64,000 bases of DNA from Pollutimonas bauzanensis (GTDB taxonomy: Bacteria > Pseudomonadota > Gammaproteobacteria > Burkholderiales > Burkholderiaceae_B), in the NCBI RefSeq assembly GCF_900129885.1, contig NZ_FQXE01000011.1, positions 62,001 through 126,000 on the forward strand, read 5' to 3'. The stretch's first letter is position 1. Every line of letters starts with the position of its first letter. Position numbers and translations under genes: made by a program. Positions 28,619-37,493 of this stretch are shown piece after piece. Under the pieces are notes generated by a model, which was not told the origin of the DNA, ran no database searches, and saw only the letters and a program-made list of their open reading frames with translations.

Positions 28619-29965
28619 CTACAGGCGCGCCAGGTCGAGCTGGCGGGCTGTCAACGTGTCGAGCCGCCATATCTGCTTGCGCAAGGCCTGGGCGGCGGCG
28701 CGGCCCAGCACCGGGCCCGCCAGCTCATCGAATTTGTCGTTCAGTTCGGCGTCCGACAGCGGGGACTCGGGGTCGCCCTTGCGGTAGGGCGAAAAATGCG
28801 CGTGGCTCTGGCCGTTCTTCAATATGATGTTGACGTTTGCGGCGCGCTGGCGGGGAAAGCCCGCCGTCAATGCCGGGTCTTCCTCGAGCGCGAGCCGGGA
28901 CATCAGGGCGCGGATGCGCGGGTCGGCCAGCCTTTCGGGTTCGAAGGCATCGAGGCGCACCGAGCCATGGATCAAGGCATGCGCCAGCACATAGGGCAGG
29001 CTGAACTTGCCTTCGAAGGCGGTGCCCGGGTTGAAGTTGCCGGTCACGTCGATGGCCGTCTTGTACGTCGAGACTTCTATCCTGGCGATTTCCGCGGCCG
29101 CTATGCGATGTTCGCTTCGCAGCAACAGCGCGGCGTCGATCGCGGCGAAGGTGTGGCCGCAGCAGCCATGATTCTTCTGGGTGATCTGTGTGATGTTGTA
29201 GCGCTGGCCGAGTTCGTCGACAGCCACGGCCCAATCCGGCGATTGCGCCAGCGCCGCGCCAAAGCCGACTTCGCCTTCCAGGATGTCGGGCACGCCCGTG
29301 ACGCCGTGAGCGGCCGCCTGCCCGGCGCGCACGCCGACGGCGGCCGCATGGCCGGCGTGCAGGGCCTTGGTCATGGCGTCCGAGCGGAATGCCTGCTGCA
29401 AGCCGGAGGCGAAGGTGGCCGCGGTGGTCAGCGCGTGCTGCATGGTTGCGGCGTCGCCAGGGGCCAGCAGGGCCGCGGCGGCCCCCGCGGCGCCCAGGCA
29501 GCCCACGGTGCCCGTCGTATGGAAATAGCGGTAGTGCGCCGGCTGCACCGCCGCGCCGACGCGGGTGGATATTTCATAGCCCACCACGACGGCATTCAGA
29601 AGCGCCAGGCCCGACAGGTCCCGGTCTTCGGCGACGGCCAGGGCGGCCGATATGGTCGGGCAGCCCGGGTGGTAGACCGCGTCGCGGAATATGTCGTCGA
29701 ATTCGACGGCGTGCGAGGCGCTGCCGTTGATCCACGCCGCGGTGGCCGCAAAGGCGGTGGCGCCATTACCCGGCAGGCTGGAATTTCCGACGCCCAGCTC
29801 CGATCGGTGGGCTCGCATCAGTTGCAGGCAAGGCGCCACGCGGGTGCCTGGATACAGCGATCCGAACCAATCCAATACCGCCCGCTTGGCGTGGTGCATG
29901 ACGGCGTCGGGCAGGCGCCGCCGGGCGTCTTGCGCGCCATAGGCCGAGAGTTGTTCGATCAGCAT
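28619..29965 (-). CDS. MmgE/PrpD family protein
   Basis: A 448-residue member of the family that contains 2-methylcitrate dehydratase PrpD and cis-aconitate decarboxylase. I begin at the ATG at 29965 (GGAG 9 nt upstream, MLIEQLSAYG). The family blocks are present: AVLDWFGSLYPGT, NGSASHAVEFDDIFRDAVYHPGCPTISAALA (the active-site Asp/His region), YHTTG-like YRYFHTTGTVGCLGAAGAAAAL, and NHGCCGHTFAAIDAAL. It may dehydrate or decarboxylate a tricarboxylate or branched dicarboxylate. Prp partners (PrpB/PrpC) are not adjacent, so methylcitrate is not specially supported. Confidence 0.88.
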   Translation of the reverse strand: MLIEQLSAYGAQDARRRLPDAVMHHAKRAVLDWFGSLYPGTRVAPCLQLMRAHRSELGVGNSSLPGNGATAFAATAAWINGSASHAVEFDDIFRDAVYHPGCPTISAALAVAEDRDLSGLALLNAVVVGYEISTRVGAAVQPAHYRYFHTTGTVGCLGAAGAAAALLAPGDAATMQHALTTAATFASGLQQAFRSDAMTKALHAGHAAAVGVRAGQAAAHGVTGVPDILEGEVGFGAALAQSPDWAVAVDELGQRYNITQITQKNHGCCGHTFAAIDAALLLRSEHRIAAAEIARIEVSTYKTAIDVTGNFNPGTAFEGKFSLPYVLAHALIHGSVRLDAFEPERLADPRIRALMSRLALEEDPALTAGFPRQRAANVNIILKNGQSHAHFSPYRKGDPESPLSDAELNDKFDELAGPVLGRAAAQALRKQIWRLDTLTARQLDLARL

Positions 29966-30076
29966 GAAGAAGGCTCCTATCGGGCTGGCGCCCGGAAAAT
30001 CGCGGGCGCGGGGGGATAGGAACAATCTAAAGCAATACCGCTGGTCAGGATTGAAAAATGGGAAAGCGAGCTTTCA

Positions 30077-30982
30077 TTAGTCCTTGAGGCCGCGTTCGGT
30101 CGGGCACAGAAACCGCAGCAGCTCGATGCTGGTCGCGCTGCTGTTGGCCAGGTCGTGGACGCAAATGAAAAAGTGGCGCTCGGCCCATTCATCCTGGAGC
30201 GCAAGCAGCACCAGGCCCATGCTCTCCAGGTAGTTGAGGGCTATCTTTTCGGGGACCAGCCCTATCCCCAGCCCTTCCCGTATCATATTGCAGCGTGTCT
30301 CGAAGTTGGACACCTGCAGTTTGACAGTCGGCGGGCGCGAGACGGCCGGACCCACATAGGCCAGGAATTTGTCCAGGGAATGCAGGGGAAAATACCCCAG
30401 CAGGTCATAGTCCAGCGCGTCCTCGAGAAAGAGCGCCGAGCGCTGCGCCAAGGGGTGGCCTATCGGAACCACCAGGCCCACCCTGTCGGTGGCGAAGGGG
30501 AAGGAGGTCACGCCCGGCGCGGGGTGGCGCGCGTGGTAGATGCCCACGTCGACGGCGCCTTCCGACACCATGCGGGGGATGTCGAAGCTGTGGGCTTCGA
30601 TCAGGTCTATGCTGATATTGTCGCGGCCCGCCAGGAAGCGGCCTATTTTGCCCGGCAGGAACTGCAGCAGGGTCGACGGGTTGGCGGCCAGCCTCAGTTT
30701 TGCAAGGCCGTCCGTGGAATAGTTGTTCACCGCATTCTGCGCCAGCTGGACGCTCAGCAGAATGGCCTTGGCGCGCTGGTACAGCAGGGTGCCGGCCGGC
30801 GTCGGCTCGACGCCCCGTCCATGGCGCAGCAGCAGGGTGCGGCTCAGCTGGCGCTCCAGTTCGGTGATGCGCTTGCTTACCGCCGAGGTAACCAGGTTTT
30901 CCCGCTCGGCGGCCTTGGACAGGCTTTTTTCTTCCACTGCGGCAACGAATATCTCCAGCGCCGGGATGTCCATGCGTTTCAT
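30077..30982 (-). CDS. LysR-family transcriptional regulator
   Basis: A 301-residue LysR protein with the N-terminal winged helix-turn-helix (about 5-65, AVEEKSLSKAAERENLVTSAVSKRITELERQL) and a periplasmic-binding-like effector domain from about 90. It precedes the MmgE/synthetase/dehydrogenase/MFS genes in the same orientation, so it is the likely regulator of that set, perhaps also of the Bug gene upstream. The wing deviates from the usual LysR sequence (NLVTSAVSKRI). Confidence 0.88.
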   Translation of the reverse strand: MKRMDIPALEIFVAAVEEKSLSKAAERENLVTSAVSKRITELERQLSRTLLLRHGRGVEPTPAGTLLYQRAKAILLSVQLAQNAVNNYSTDGLAKLRLAANPSTLLQFLPGKIGRFLAGRDNISIDLIEAHSFDIPRMVSEGAVDVGIYHARHPAPGVTSFPFATDRVGLVVPIGHPLAQRSALFLEDALDYDLLGYFPLHSLDKFLAYVGPAVSRPPTVKLQVSNFETRCNMIREGLGIGLVPEKIALNYLESMGLVLLALQDEWAERHFFICVHDLANSSATSIELLRFLCPTERGLKD

Positions 30983-31087
30983 TATTTGCCGAGACCCTCA
31001 TGTGGTGGGATGACACCGCCCATTGTACGGTGATCCGGGCCGCCGCAACCCCGCCGCCGGGCCAAGGCATGGGCCGGCGGCGGAATA

Positions 31088-31120
31088 GGAACGGGCGCAT
31101 CAGACCGATGCGCCCGTTCC
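31088..31120. repeat. strong hairpin downstream of the Bug gene
   Basis: 13-bp perfect arms (GGAACGGGCGCAT, 31088-31100, complement 31108-31120) with a 7-nt loop. It sits between the 3' end of the Bug gene and the LysR gene, both reverse. No T-tract follows on the reverse strand, so it may be an mRNA 3'-end stabiliser or a weak terminator. Confidence 0.55.
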
Positions 31121-31180
31121 GGTTCAGCGTCTGGCCCGGGGCCAGCAAGTGTAGATACAGTGATTATGCTTGCGCAGTGT

Positions 31181-32191
31181 TCAGTCGAGCGACAGGCCTA
31201 GCCCGTCCACGATTTTCTTCCACTTTATGGTTTCGTCGCGCACATAGCTGGCGAATTGCTCGGGCGTGCCTCCCATGGGCTGCGCGCCTTCGCCGCTGAG
31301 CTTTTGCCGGATGGCGGGCTCGTTCAGGACAGTGTTGATGTCCTTGTTGATTTTCCGAACGATGGCGTCCGGCGTGTCCTTGGGAGCGAAATAGCCGAAC
31401 CATGCCCCCAGTTCGAAGTCGGGATAGCCGCTTTCCTGCACGGTGGCCACGTCGGGCAGGCTGGGCGAGCGCTGTTTGGTGCTGACGGCGATCGGCACCA
31501 GGCTGCCCGCGCGGATATGGCCCATTACCGAAGGAATTGTCGCAAACATGAATTGGACGCGGTCGCCCAGCAGATCGACCAGGGCGTCGGCGCCCTTATA
31601 GGGAATGTGCGTGACTTCCACACCGGCCTGGGCGGCGAAGGTGGCGCAGGACAAATGGGCCGCCGTGCCAACGCCCGTGGATGCGCAGTTGTAGGTGTTC
31701 GGCCTGGCTTTCATGGCCGCCACGAGTTCCGGCAGCGTTTTTATGCCGCTGTTGGGGTGGACGACCAGCACGTTGGGCACATCGGCGACCAGCACGATGG
31801 GTTTCAAGTCTTTCTGGGGGTTGAACTTCATCTTTTTATACAGGGCGGGATTGACCGCGATGGGTCCGATGGAGTTCACCAGTATGGTATAGCCGTCGGG
31901 CGGCGCATTGATCGCAATCTGCGAGCCAATATTGCCGCTGGCGCCGGGCTTGTTTTCGACCACGACGCTCTGGCCCCATATCTTGGACAGGGAATTGCCG
32001 ATTTCGCGGGCGAGAATGTCGGTGGTGCCGCCGGCGGAAAAGGCGACAATGGTGGTGACCGGCCGGGTCGGCCATTGCTCAGCCGCCTGCGCATGGGCGC
32101 CCGCGGCGCACACCGCCATTATGCCGGCAATGCTGGCGCTGGCGAGGCGGCTGCTTGCGCATGGGAAGTCCCGAAGAAAACGACGTATCAC
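31181..32191 (-). CDS. Bug/TctC-type periplasmic binding protein
   Basis: Tripartite tricarboxylate transporter receptor of the Bug family, hugely expanded in Bordetella-like bacteria. The 336-residue protein starts at GTG 32191, supported by CAGGAGA 6 nt upstream. A signal peptide is cleaved after AAGAHAQA. The mature part has the ligand loops WPTRPVTTIVAFSAGGTTDILAR and PGASGNIGSQIA, and the C-terminal GTPEQFASYVRDE. No TctA/TctB membrane genes are nearby, as with many orphan Bug proteins. Ligand probably a carboxylate; orphan Bugs can also act as sensors. Confidence 0.92.
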   Translation of the reverse strand: MIRRFLRDFPCASSRLASASIAGIMAVCAAGAHAQAAEQWPTRPVTTIVAFSAGGTTDILAREIGNSLSKIWGQSVVVENKPGASGNIGSQIAINAPPDGYTILVNSIGPIAVNPALYKKMKFNPQKDLKPIVLVADVPNVLVVHPNSGIKTLPELVAAMKARPNTYNCASTGVGTAAHLSCATFAAQAGVEVTHIPYKGADALVDLLGDRVQFMFATIPSVMGHIRAGSLVPIAVSTKQRSPSLPDVATVQESGYPDFELGAWFGYFAPKDTPDAIVRKINKDINTVLNEPAIRQKLSGEGAQPMGGTPEQFASYVRDETIKWKKIVDGLGLSLD

Positions 32192-32328
32192 TGGCTGTCT
32201 CCTGATTGAATTATTGGTGTACCGTAGTAAGTCCTAGGGACATCGTAAACTCGCGGAAAAGCCCGTGGTATGAAAGATTGGAAACGCAGCGTTTCCGGGC
32301 GGCATCAAAGCGTCCAGACGTACGGAAG

Positions 32329-33171
32329 TCAGAACCCGTATAGCCGGGCTGGATTATCGACCAGCACGCGCTCGATCATCTCCGCTGGCATCCCGCCGAG
32401 CAACAGGCCGACCAGATCGGCGGCGGCCGGCTTGCAGGCCTCGGTGATATGCGGCCAGTCGCTGCCCCATAGCAAGCGCTGTGGCATGTCGCGCGCGAAC
32501 GCCCGAGCCACGGCGCAGGCATCGGCATACGCTGGAGGTCCGGAATCCGTATTGAGATAGGCGCCCGAGAGCTTGACCCAAGCCCGGTCCTGATTGACCA
32601 GATGGCCAATGACCGCATAGGCTGGATGCGCAATACCCAGATGGGGCGGCAACCGTCCCATGTGGTCAAACACAATGGGGCAGGCCAGGCGTTCGATCAA
32701 CGCGGCGTGCCGGGCGATCTGGCAGCCGGACATATGCAGCTGCACATGCCAGCCCAGACCTTGAATGCGTCTGGACAACGGTTCGATCATCTCGATCGAG
32801 GTGGTCGCATCGGCCGGGTTCCAGAGGCTGAAGCGCAGGCCGCGGATCCCGCCGGCATCGAGCTGGCGCAGTTGCGCATCGCTTATATCCGGATGCGCGA
32901 CCGCGATGCCGCGGCCATGGCCATTCAATTGCGCAATCGCGTCAAGCGTGCAGCGATTGTCGGTGCCGTAGTGTTTGGGCTGAACGATCACCGCGCGGAC
33001 GGTGCCAGTTTCATGCTGCAGCAGGCGGTAATCGCTGAGCGTCATGTTTGCAGGCAGCTTGACCGACGGATCGGCCGCGGGGAAACGACGGTCGATGATA
33101 TGCAAATGCGCATCGCACGGCATACCTGATAGCGGCACGCGCAGGCCCGGACCCAGGCGGATCATGGCCAT
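32329..33171 (-). CDS. amidohydrolase_2 family hydrolase (lactonase-like)
   Basis: About 280 residues of the metal-dependent amidohydrolase_2 family that holds 2-pyrone-4,6-dicarboxylate hydrolase, 4-sulfomuconolactone hydrolase and sugar-lactone enzymes. The metal motif is CDAHLHIID (HxH near residues 22-24). Later His occur in VQLHMSG and FDHMGR, and the catalytic Asp in LWGSDWPH. The frame extends further, but starts at 33171 or 33165 overlap the end of the CoA-transferase gene (the latter as ATGA), so I use the first. It likely opens a lactone or cyclic ester in the acid pathway of this cluster. Confidence 0.8.
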   Translation of the reverse strand: MAMIRLGPGLRVPLSGMPCDAHLHIIDRRFPAADPSVKLPANMTLSDYRLLQHETGTVRAVIVQPKHYGTDNRCTLDAIAQLNGHGRGIAVAHPDISDAQLRQLDAGGIRGLRFSLWNPADATTSIEMIEPLSRRIQGLGWHVQLHMSGCQIARHAALIERLACPIVFDHMGRLPPHLGIAHPAYAVIGHLVNQDRAWVKLSGAYLNTDSGPPAYADACAVARAFARDMPQRLLWGSDWPHITEACKPAAADLVGLLLGGMPAEMIERVLVDNPARLYGF

Positions 33172-34547
33172 TGTGGCGCCGACGCACCCAGCGGCAGCGG
33201 CGGCAGAAAAGCCCCGGGAGGCGTTTCCGACATGCTTGCAACCGGCCCCAGATATCGGACCTGACCCGCAGGAGCCGTGATATTCCGCATCCATGAATCG
33301 ACCAGTTGCGCCGGCAATTCAGCCTGCGCCGATGAGAACAGCAATTCGTCGATCAGCCCACGCCGGGCAATCCAATCGCCCACGGCAGCCAGCGACACCC
33401 GCACCATCCAGCTGCCGCCTTCTGTGGCGCGCCGCGCCAGGGCGACCATCGCGCCATAGGCCATGATATTGCCGCTGATATAGTCGATCGCGGCTACCGG
33501 CAACTGCCGGGGCTCGCCCTGAACCGCCGACTGCGCGGCCATGCCATTGACCGCCTGCACCACCGTGTCGAAACCCCGCCGTTCGCGCCATGGGCCTTCG
33601 TGCCCCCAGGCATTAAGCGTGATATACACCAAACCGGGGCGCAATCGCGCCAGATCTTCGGGGCCGAATCCCCGCGCGGCCAGCGCGCCGGGGCGATAGG
33701 CATGCACAAAGACGTCGCTGGCGCGCACCAGTTCCCGCAACTGCTCAGCCTGCGCCGCCTCGCGCAAATCGAGAAAGGTCGAAAGTTTGCCGATGCCCGT
33801 CTCGATATCGAGCGCGCCGGAGTCGGGCAGGTCAGGGCGCGATACTTTCATCACGTCCGCACCGTGTTCGGCCAGCACGCGCGCGCAGTAGGGGCCAGCG
33901 ATTACTCGGGTCAAATCGAGGGCGCGCACGCCGGCCAGCGGCCGTTTCCCTGGAGGCAACGCCTGCGGCGCGGCGTCGCCGATGCGCACGATCTCGAGTA
34001 CCGGCAAAGCCGCCACCACGCTCCCTTGCGGGTGCGCCGCCCATTGCGCGGCGCTGCGGACCATGCCGCAGCACCCGCCCTGGGCGAAGATGGCTTCTTC
34101 GAGCGCCGGGCCGTCCCAAGTGCCGACCGCCCGCGCTACATTGTCCGCGTCGTGCCTGGCGCCGAGCACCCGCAGGTTGCGCTCCCGCAAGTGCGGGAAG
34201 TTATTGTGCAGATATATCCAGCCGCCGTCCTTGAGCTGATAGTAGCGGGTAATCGTGTCGCGAGTCTGTGGATTGACACCGTTCACCTTCAGATATTTGT
34301 GTCCGCGCAAAGAGGCCGCCGCGGCTCGGGCATCGACGCCGACGCGTTGCGCGCGTCCGGTGCGCAACCGCCACAGTTCGGCCGAGGCCAGAGCGGCTGC
34401 GGCAATCGCAGCCGCACCAGCCGCGGCAATCCGGTATGGAGTGGGAAAGACCGGATCGCCGCCGGTCAGGTCGGCCTGCCTGGCGATCGCGGGCGGCATA
34501 CCCGCCGCCGCGAGCAAGTCGTTCAATGCAGTCAACGCAGTAGTCAT
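33162..34547 (-). CDS. family III CoA-transferase (CaiB/Frc-like) with rearranged N-terminal half
   Basis: 461 residues from ATG 34547. Residues about 203-400 are a normal family III N-terminal part: LAGVRALDLTRVIAGPYCARVLAEHGADVMKV, then GFD with the expected catalytic Asp at 327, and VAAIDYISGNIMAYGAMVAL. Residues 1-200 instead look like the second half of such an enzyme (LWRLRTGRAQRVGVDARAA, YYQLKDGGWIYL, GGCCGMVRSAAQW). This gives a half-plus-near-full or permuted order. It would transfer CoA between carboxylic acids. Its stop overlaps the amidohydrolase start. The start codon is uncertain, as no strong ribosome site is visible. Confidence 0.75.
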   Translation of the reverse strand: MTTALTALNDLLAAAGMPPAIARQADLTGGDPVFPTPYRIAAAGAAAIAAAALASAELWRLRTGRAQRVGVDARAAAASLRGHKYLKVNGVNPQTRDTITRYYQLKDGGWIYLHNNFPHLRERNLRVLGARHDADNVARAVGTWDGPALEEAIFAQGGCCGMVRSAAQWAAHPQGSVVAALPVLEIVRIGDAAPQALPPGKRPLAGVRALDLTRVIAGPYCARVLAEHGADVMKVSRPDLPDSGALDIETGIGKLSTFLDLREAAQAEQLRELVRASDVFVHAYRPGALAARGFGPEDLARLRPGLVYITLNAWGHEGPWRERRGFDTVVQAVNGMAAQSAVQGEPRQLPVAAIDYISGNIMAYGAMVALARRATEGGSWMVRVSLAAVGDWIARRGLIDELLFSSAQAELPAQLVDSWMRNITAPAGQVRYLGPVASMSETPPGAFLPPLPLGASAPQWP

Positions 34548-34626
34548 ATCAATCCGATCGATCATTTGAAAAAAAGCGCACGCTCGCGGAAGCGCATGGC
34601 AGCCCGCCCGCGGGCGCCATCGCGCG

Positions 34627-35691
34627 CTAAATGACAGACTGCAGCCATTGAGGCGGCAGATGCAGCCATAGCTCATCGCCCACGCCAAAACTATCGGCCT
34701 GGGCCTGGACCACCAGTGTCATGCCATTGCAATCCAGATCGTAGTAAGTCAGATTGCCGAGGAACATCGTCTTGCGCACCACGCCGCGCAGAACGTTGAC
34801 GTCCCATCCAGGCTCGCATTGCCGGCTGAGGGCGATGCGTTCGGGGCGGATGGCGTGCCGCAAGGAGGTCCCCGCATTTCCGATCCGCAGCAATACTCCA
34901 TTTGGCAGCCGTCCAACGGTCTGCCCGGACTCATTCACCACATCCGAAAAGTCGATGATGTTGGTCGAACCCAGGAACTCGGAACCGAATATCGTCGTGG
35001 GATGGTCATAGACGTCCCGCGGCGCGCCCGCTTCGGCGATCTGCCCGCCATTCATCAGTATCAGGCGGTCGGCCAGGATCATGGCATCGGCCTGGTCATG
35101 TGTCACGTAGATGGCCGTCTTGCCCAGTTGCTTTAGCAGATCGCGCAATTCGACGCGCATGCGTTCGCGCAGCTTCAGATCCAGATTGCTTAAGGGTTCG
35201 TCCATCAACAGCAGGCTGGGGCCGGCCGCAAAGCTGCGAGCCAGCGCTACGCGCTGCTGCTGCCCGCCGCTCAATGTCGACGGATAGCGTTTGGCGGCAT
35301 GCTGGAGGCCGACGATGCGCAGCGATTCATCGACCTGCTCCGAGATCTGCGCTGGCTTCATACGCTTGACGCGCAGGCCGTAGGCCACGTTCTCGTAGAC
35401 GGTCATATGCGGCCAGATCGCATATGATTGGAACATCATCCCGATATTGCGCTGCTCGGGAGGAATCAGCGTCCCCTCTTCGATATCGCACATGACACGG
35501 TCCCCGACGACGATACGGCCCCCATCGGGCTGCTCCAGGCCGGCGATGCAACGCAGGGTGGTGGTCTTGCCGCAGCCGCTAGGCCCCAGCAGCGCGACCG
35601 TCTCGCCGACCGCGACCTCCAGGTTGATATCGCAGACGACTGTCTCCTGCCCGAAGGTCTTGCGAAGATTCTTAACGGTTACAAAACTCAT
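34627..35691 (-). CDS. ABC importer ATP-binding protein, PotA/FbpC type
   Basis: 354 residues: ATPase domain (Walker A GPSGCGKTT about 39-47, signature LSGGQQQRVALARS, Walker B LLLMDEPLSNLD) plus a C-terminal TOBE-type regulatory domain from about 240. It is the ATPase for the permease and binding protein encoded directly upstream. I start at ATG 35691 (MSFVTVKNLRK). An ATG five codons earlier overlaps the permease stop as ATGA and is an alternative. Automated calls would say iron or polyamine; the gene context points to a carboxylate. Confidence 0.87.
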   Translation of the reverse strand: MSFVTVKNLRKTFGQETVVCDINLEVAVGETVALLGPSGCGKTTTLRCIAGLEQPDGGRIVVGDRVMCDIEEGTLIPPEQRNIGMMFQSYAIWPHMTVYENVAYGLRVKRMKPAQISEQVDESLRIVGLQHAAKRYPSTLSGGQQQRVALARSFAAGPSLLLMDEPLSNLDLKLRERMRVELRDLLKQLGKTAIYVTHDQADAMILADRLILMNGGQIAEAGAPRDVYDHPTTIFGSEFLGSTNIIDFSDVVNESGQTVGRLPNGVLLRIGNAGTSLRHAIRPERIALSRQCEPGWDVNVLRGVVRKTMFLGNLTYYDLDCNGMTLVVQAQADSFGVGDELWLHLPPQWLQSVI

Positions 35692-35702
35692 AGTGGCCGG
35701 TC

Positions 35703-37493
35703 TCATCGAATTATGGTGTTGGGCGTGTTGTCCAATCGCTTCAGCAGCCATGTCATCAAGCCAAGCGCCAGAAACACGATGACCGCTTGCATCAGCATGA
35801 ACGCGAAGCCCTGCATCGCCCCATACATCTGCATGGACTGCCAAGCCAGCACGGATAGCGTGACCGTATTGGGTGAATACAGGATAATGGTGGCGCTGAC
35901 CTCGTTCAGGGTAAAGATAAACATGAGGACCCAGGCCGATGCCATGCCCGGCGCGATCAGCGGCAGCACGATCCTGCGCAGCCGCCCGCCCAGGCCTTGA
36001 CCCAGCATCTGAGCGGCTTCTTCGAACTCAGGCGATATCGGCAGCAGGCTATTGCCGCAGGTACGCACGGCATGGCCCAGAAAGCGTGCCGTGTAGGCAA
36101 TGAACAGGATCCACATGGTTCCGTAGATTCCCAGCGGGAAGCCGACATAGGTCCAGAGCATGCCTATGCCCAGCACGATGCCCGGCACGGCCGCGCCAGT
36201 CAGGCTCAAATAGTCAAGGCTGCCCTTGAAATTCGATTTGCCGCGAATCGCGGCATAAGCGATCAATGCGCCCAGCAGGGTGAGCAGGGTTGCGCTTCCC
36301 GTGCTTAGCAGCAAGCTGTTTACCAGCCCGGTCAAATTCGAGCCGCGGAAGGCTTCGCGATAGTTCGCAAGCGTGAAACTGGACCAGGTGATATCCGGCG
36401 TCATGTAGCTGAGCAAGGAACCGAGCAGCAGCGCCAGGACGGGGATGACGGCTGCGACCAGGAAGTAGATGACCAGCAGCGTGATGACGAAAGGCCGCAT
36501 GCGCCCCAGCGACACGCGCCGCGGCGGCTTGGGTTTTCCCCCCACGGTGCGATAACGGTCCGCATAGCGGATCAGACGCCGGTACAGCATGACCGCCGCC
36601 AGGCTCAGCAGGAGGAATACCGCGCCCGCGGTTGCCGCCAGGTTGGGCTGGGTCGGCTCATAGCTGAGCCAGAGATAGATTTCCGAAGGAACCGTATTGA
36701 AATTCAGCGAGCGTCCGAGCAGAGTAGGCACCGCGAAATTCTCCGCCGCCAGGATCGCTACCATGATGCCGCTGGCCAGCAGCGCCGGCCAGAGTAAAGG
36801 CAGCGTTATCTTGCGGAAGGTCTTCCATCCACCGCCGCCCAGCGTCAAAGAGGCTTCCTCGAGCGAAGCGTCCATGGCCCGCAGTGGACCGATCAGGCTC
36901 AAGAACACATACGGGGACAGGTGCGAGGCCAGGATCCAGACCATCGCCTTGACCGAGTAGACGCTGAACAGGTCCCCGGCGCCGGTCCAGCTATTCCAGA
37001 CCGCGTTGATGAAACCGACTCTCGGCGCCCCCAGCGCTATCCATGCCAGCGACAGCATCAATGGCGACAAGTAAAGCGGAATGGTCAGCAGATTAAGCCA
37101 TACTCCGCCATTGGCGAGATCGGAGCGCACGAACAGCCAAGCCAAAACGAGCCCGATGGCCACGGCGACACACGCCGTGCTCACGCCGACCAGCAGCGAA
37201 TTGAACATCAGCTTCCAGAAGTCGAGCCCGCCCAGCAGACTGGTATAGCTCGAGAGTGTGAAGCTGCCGCCCTCGGTCCCGGGGGCGACGCTCCATAGAG
37301 ACCCCCCAATAAGCGCCAAGACCGGCAGAGCGATCAAAAAGAACGCCAGCGCGACCAGGGCCGCGAAGAGGACGCCGGAAGACGTCAATCGTGAACCCAG
37401 GCGGTTCGGGCGCCTGGGCCGGGCCAGCGCGGGATGAGTAGTTGAGCTTGACATGGATGCCGACGCCATCGGAGGTGATGTTGGGTCAGTCAT
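35703..37493 (-). CDS. ABC importer permease, two fused BPD_transp_1 domains
   Basis: A 596-residue permease with two homologous membrane domains in one chain, as in FbpB/ThiP-type and 2-aminoethylphosphonate-type systems. The first half spans about 45-310, the second about 340-590, each with about six helices. The EAA coupling loop is seen in EEASLTLGGGGWKTFRKITLPLLWPAL and again in EEAAQMLGQGLGGRLRRIVLPLIAPGM. The ATG overlaps the end of the binding-protein gene by 8 nt. Confidence 0.9.
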   Translation of the reverse strand: MTDPTSPPMASASMSSSTTHPALARPRRPNRLGSRLTSSGVLFAALVALAFFLIALPVLALIGGSLWSVAPGTEGGSFTLSSYTSLLGGLDFWKLMFNSLLVGVSTACVAVAIGLVLAWLFVRSDLANGGVWLNLLTIPLYLSPLMLSLAWIALGAPRVGFINAVWNSWTGAGDLFSVYSVKAMVWILASHLSPYVFLSLIGPLRAMDASLEEASLTLGGGGWKTFRKITLPLLWPALLASGIMVAILAAENFAVPTLLGRSLNFNTVPSEIYLWLSYEPTQPNLAATAGAVFLLLSLAAVMLYRRLIRYADRYRTVGGKPKPPRRVSLGRMRPFVITLLVIYFLVAAVIPVLALLLGSLLSYMTPDITWSSFTLANYREAFRGSNLTGLVNSLLLSTGSATLLTLLGALIAYAAIRGKSNFKGSLDYLSLTGAAVPGIVLGIGMLWTYVGFPLGIYGTMWILFIAYTARFLGHAVRTCGNSLLPISPEFEEAAQMLGQGLGGRLRRIVLPLIAPGMASAWVLMFIFTLNEVSATIILYSPNTVTLSVLAWQSMQMYGAMQGFAFMLMQAVIVFLALGLMTWLLKRLDNTPNTIIR

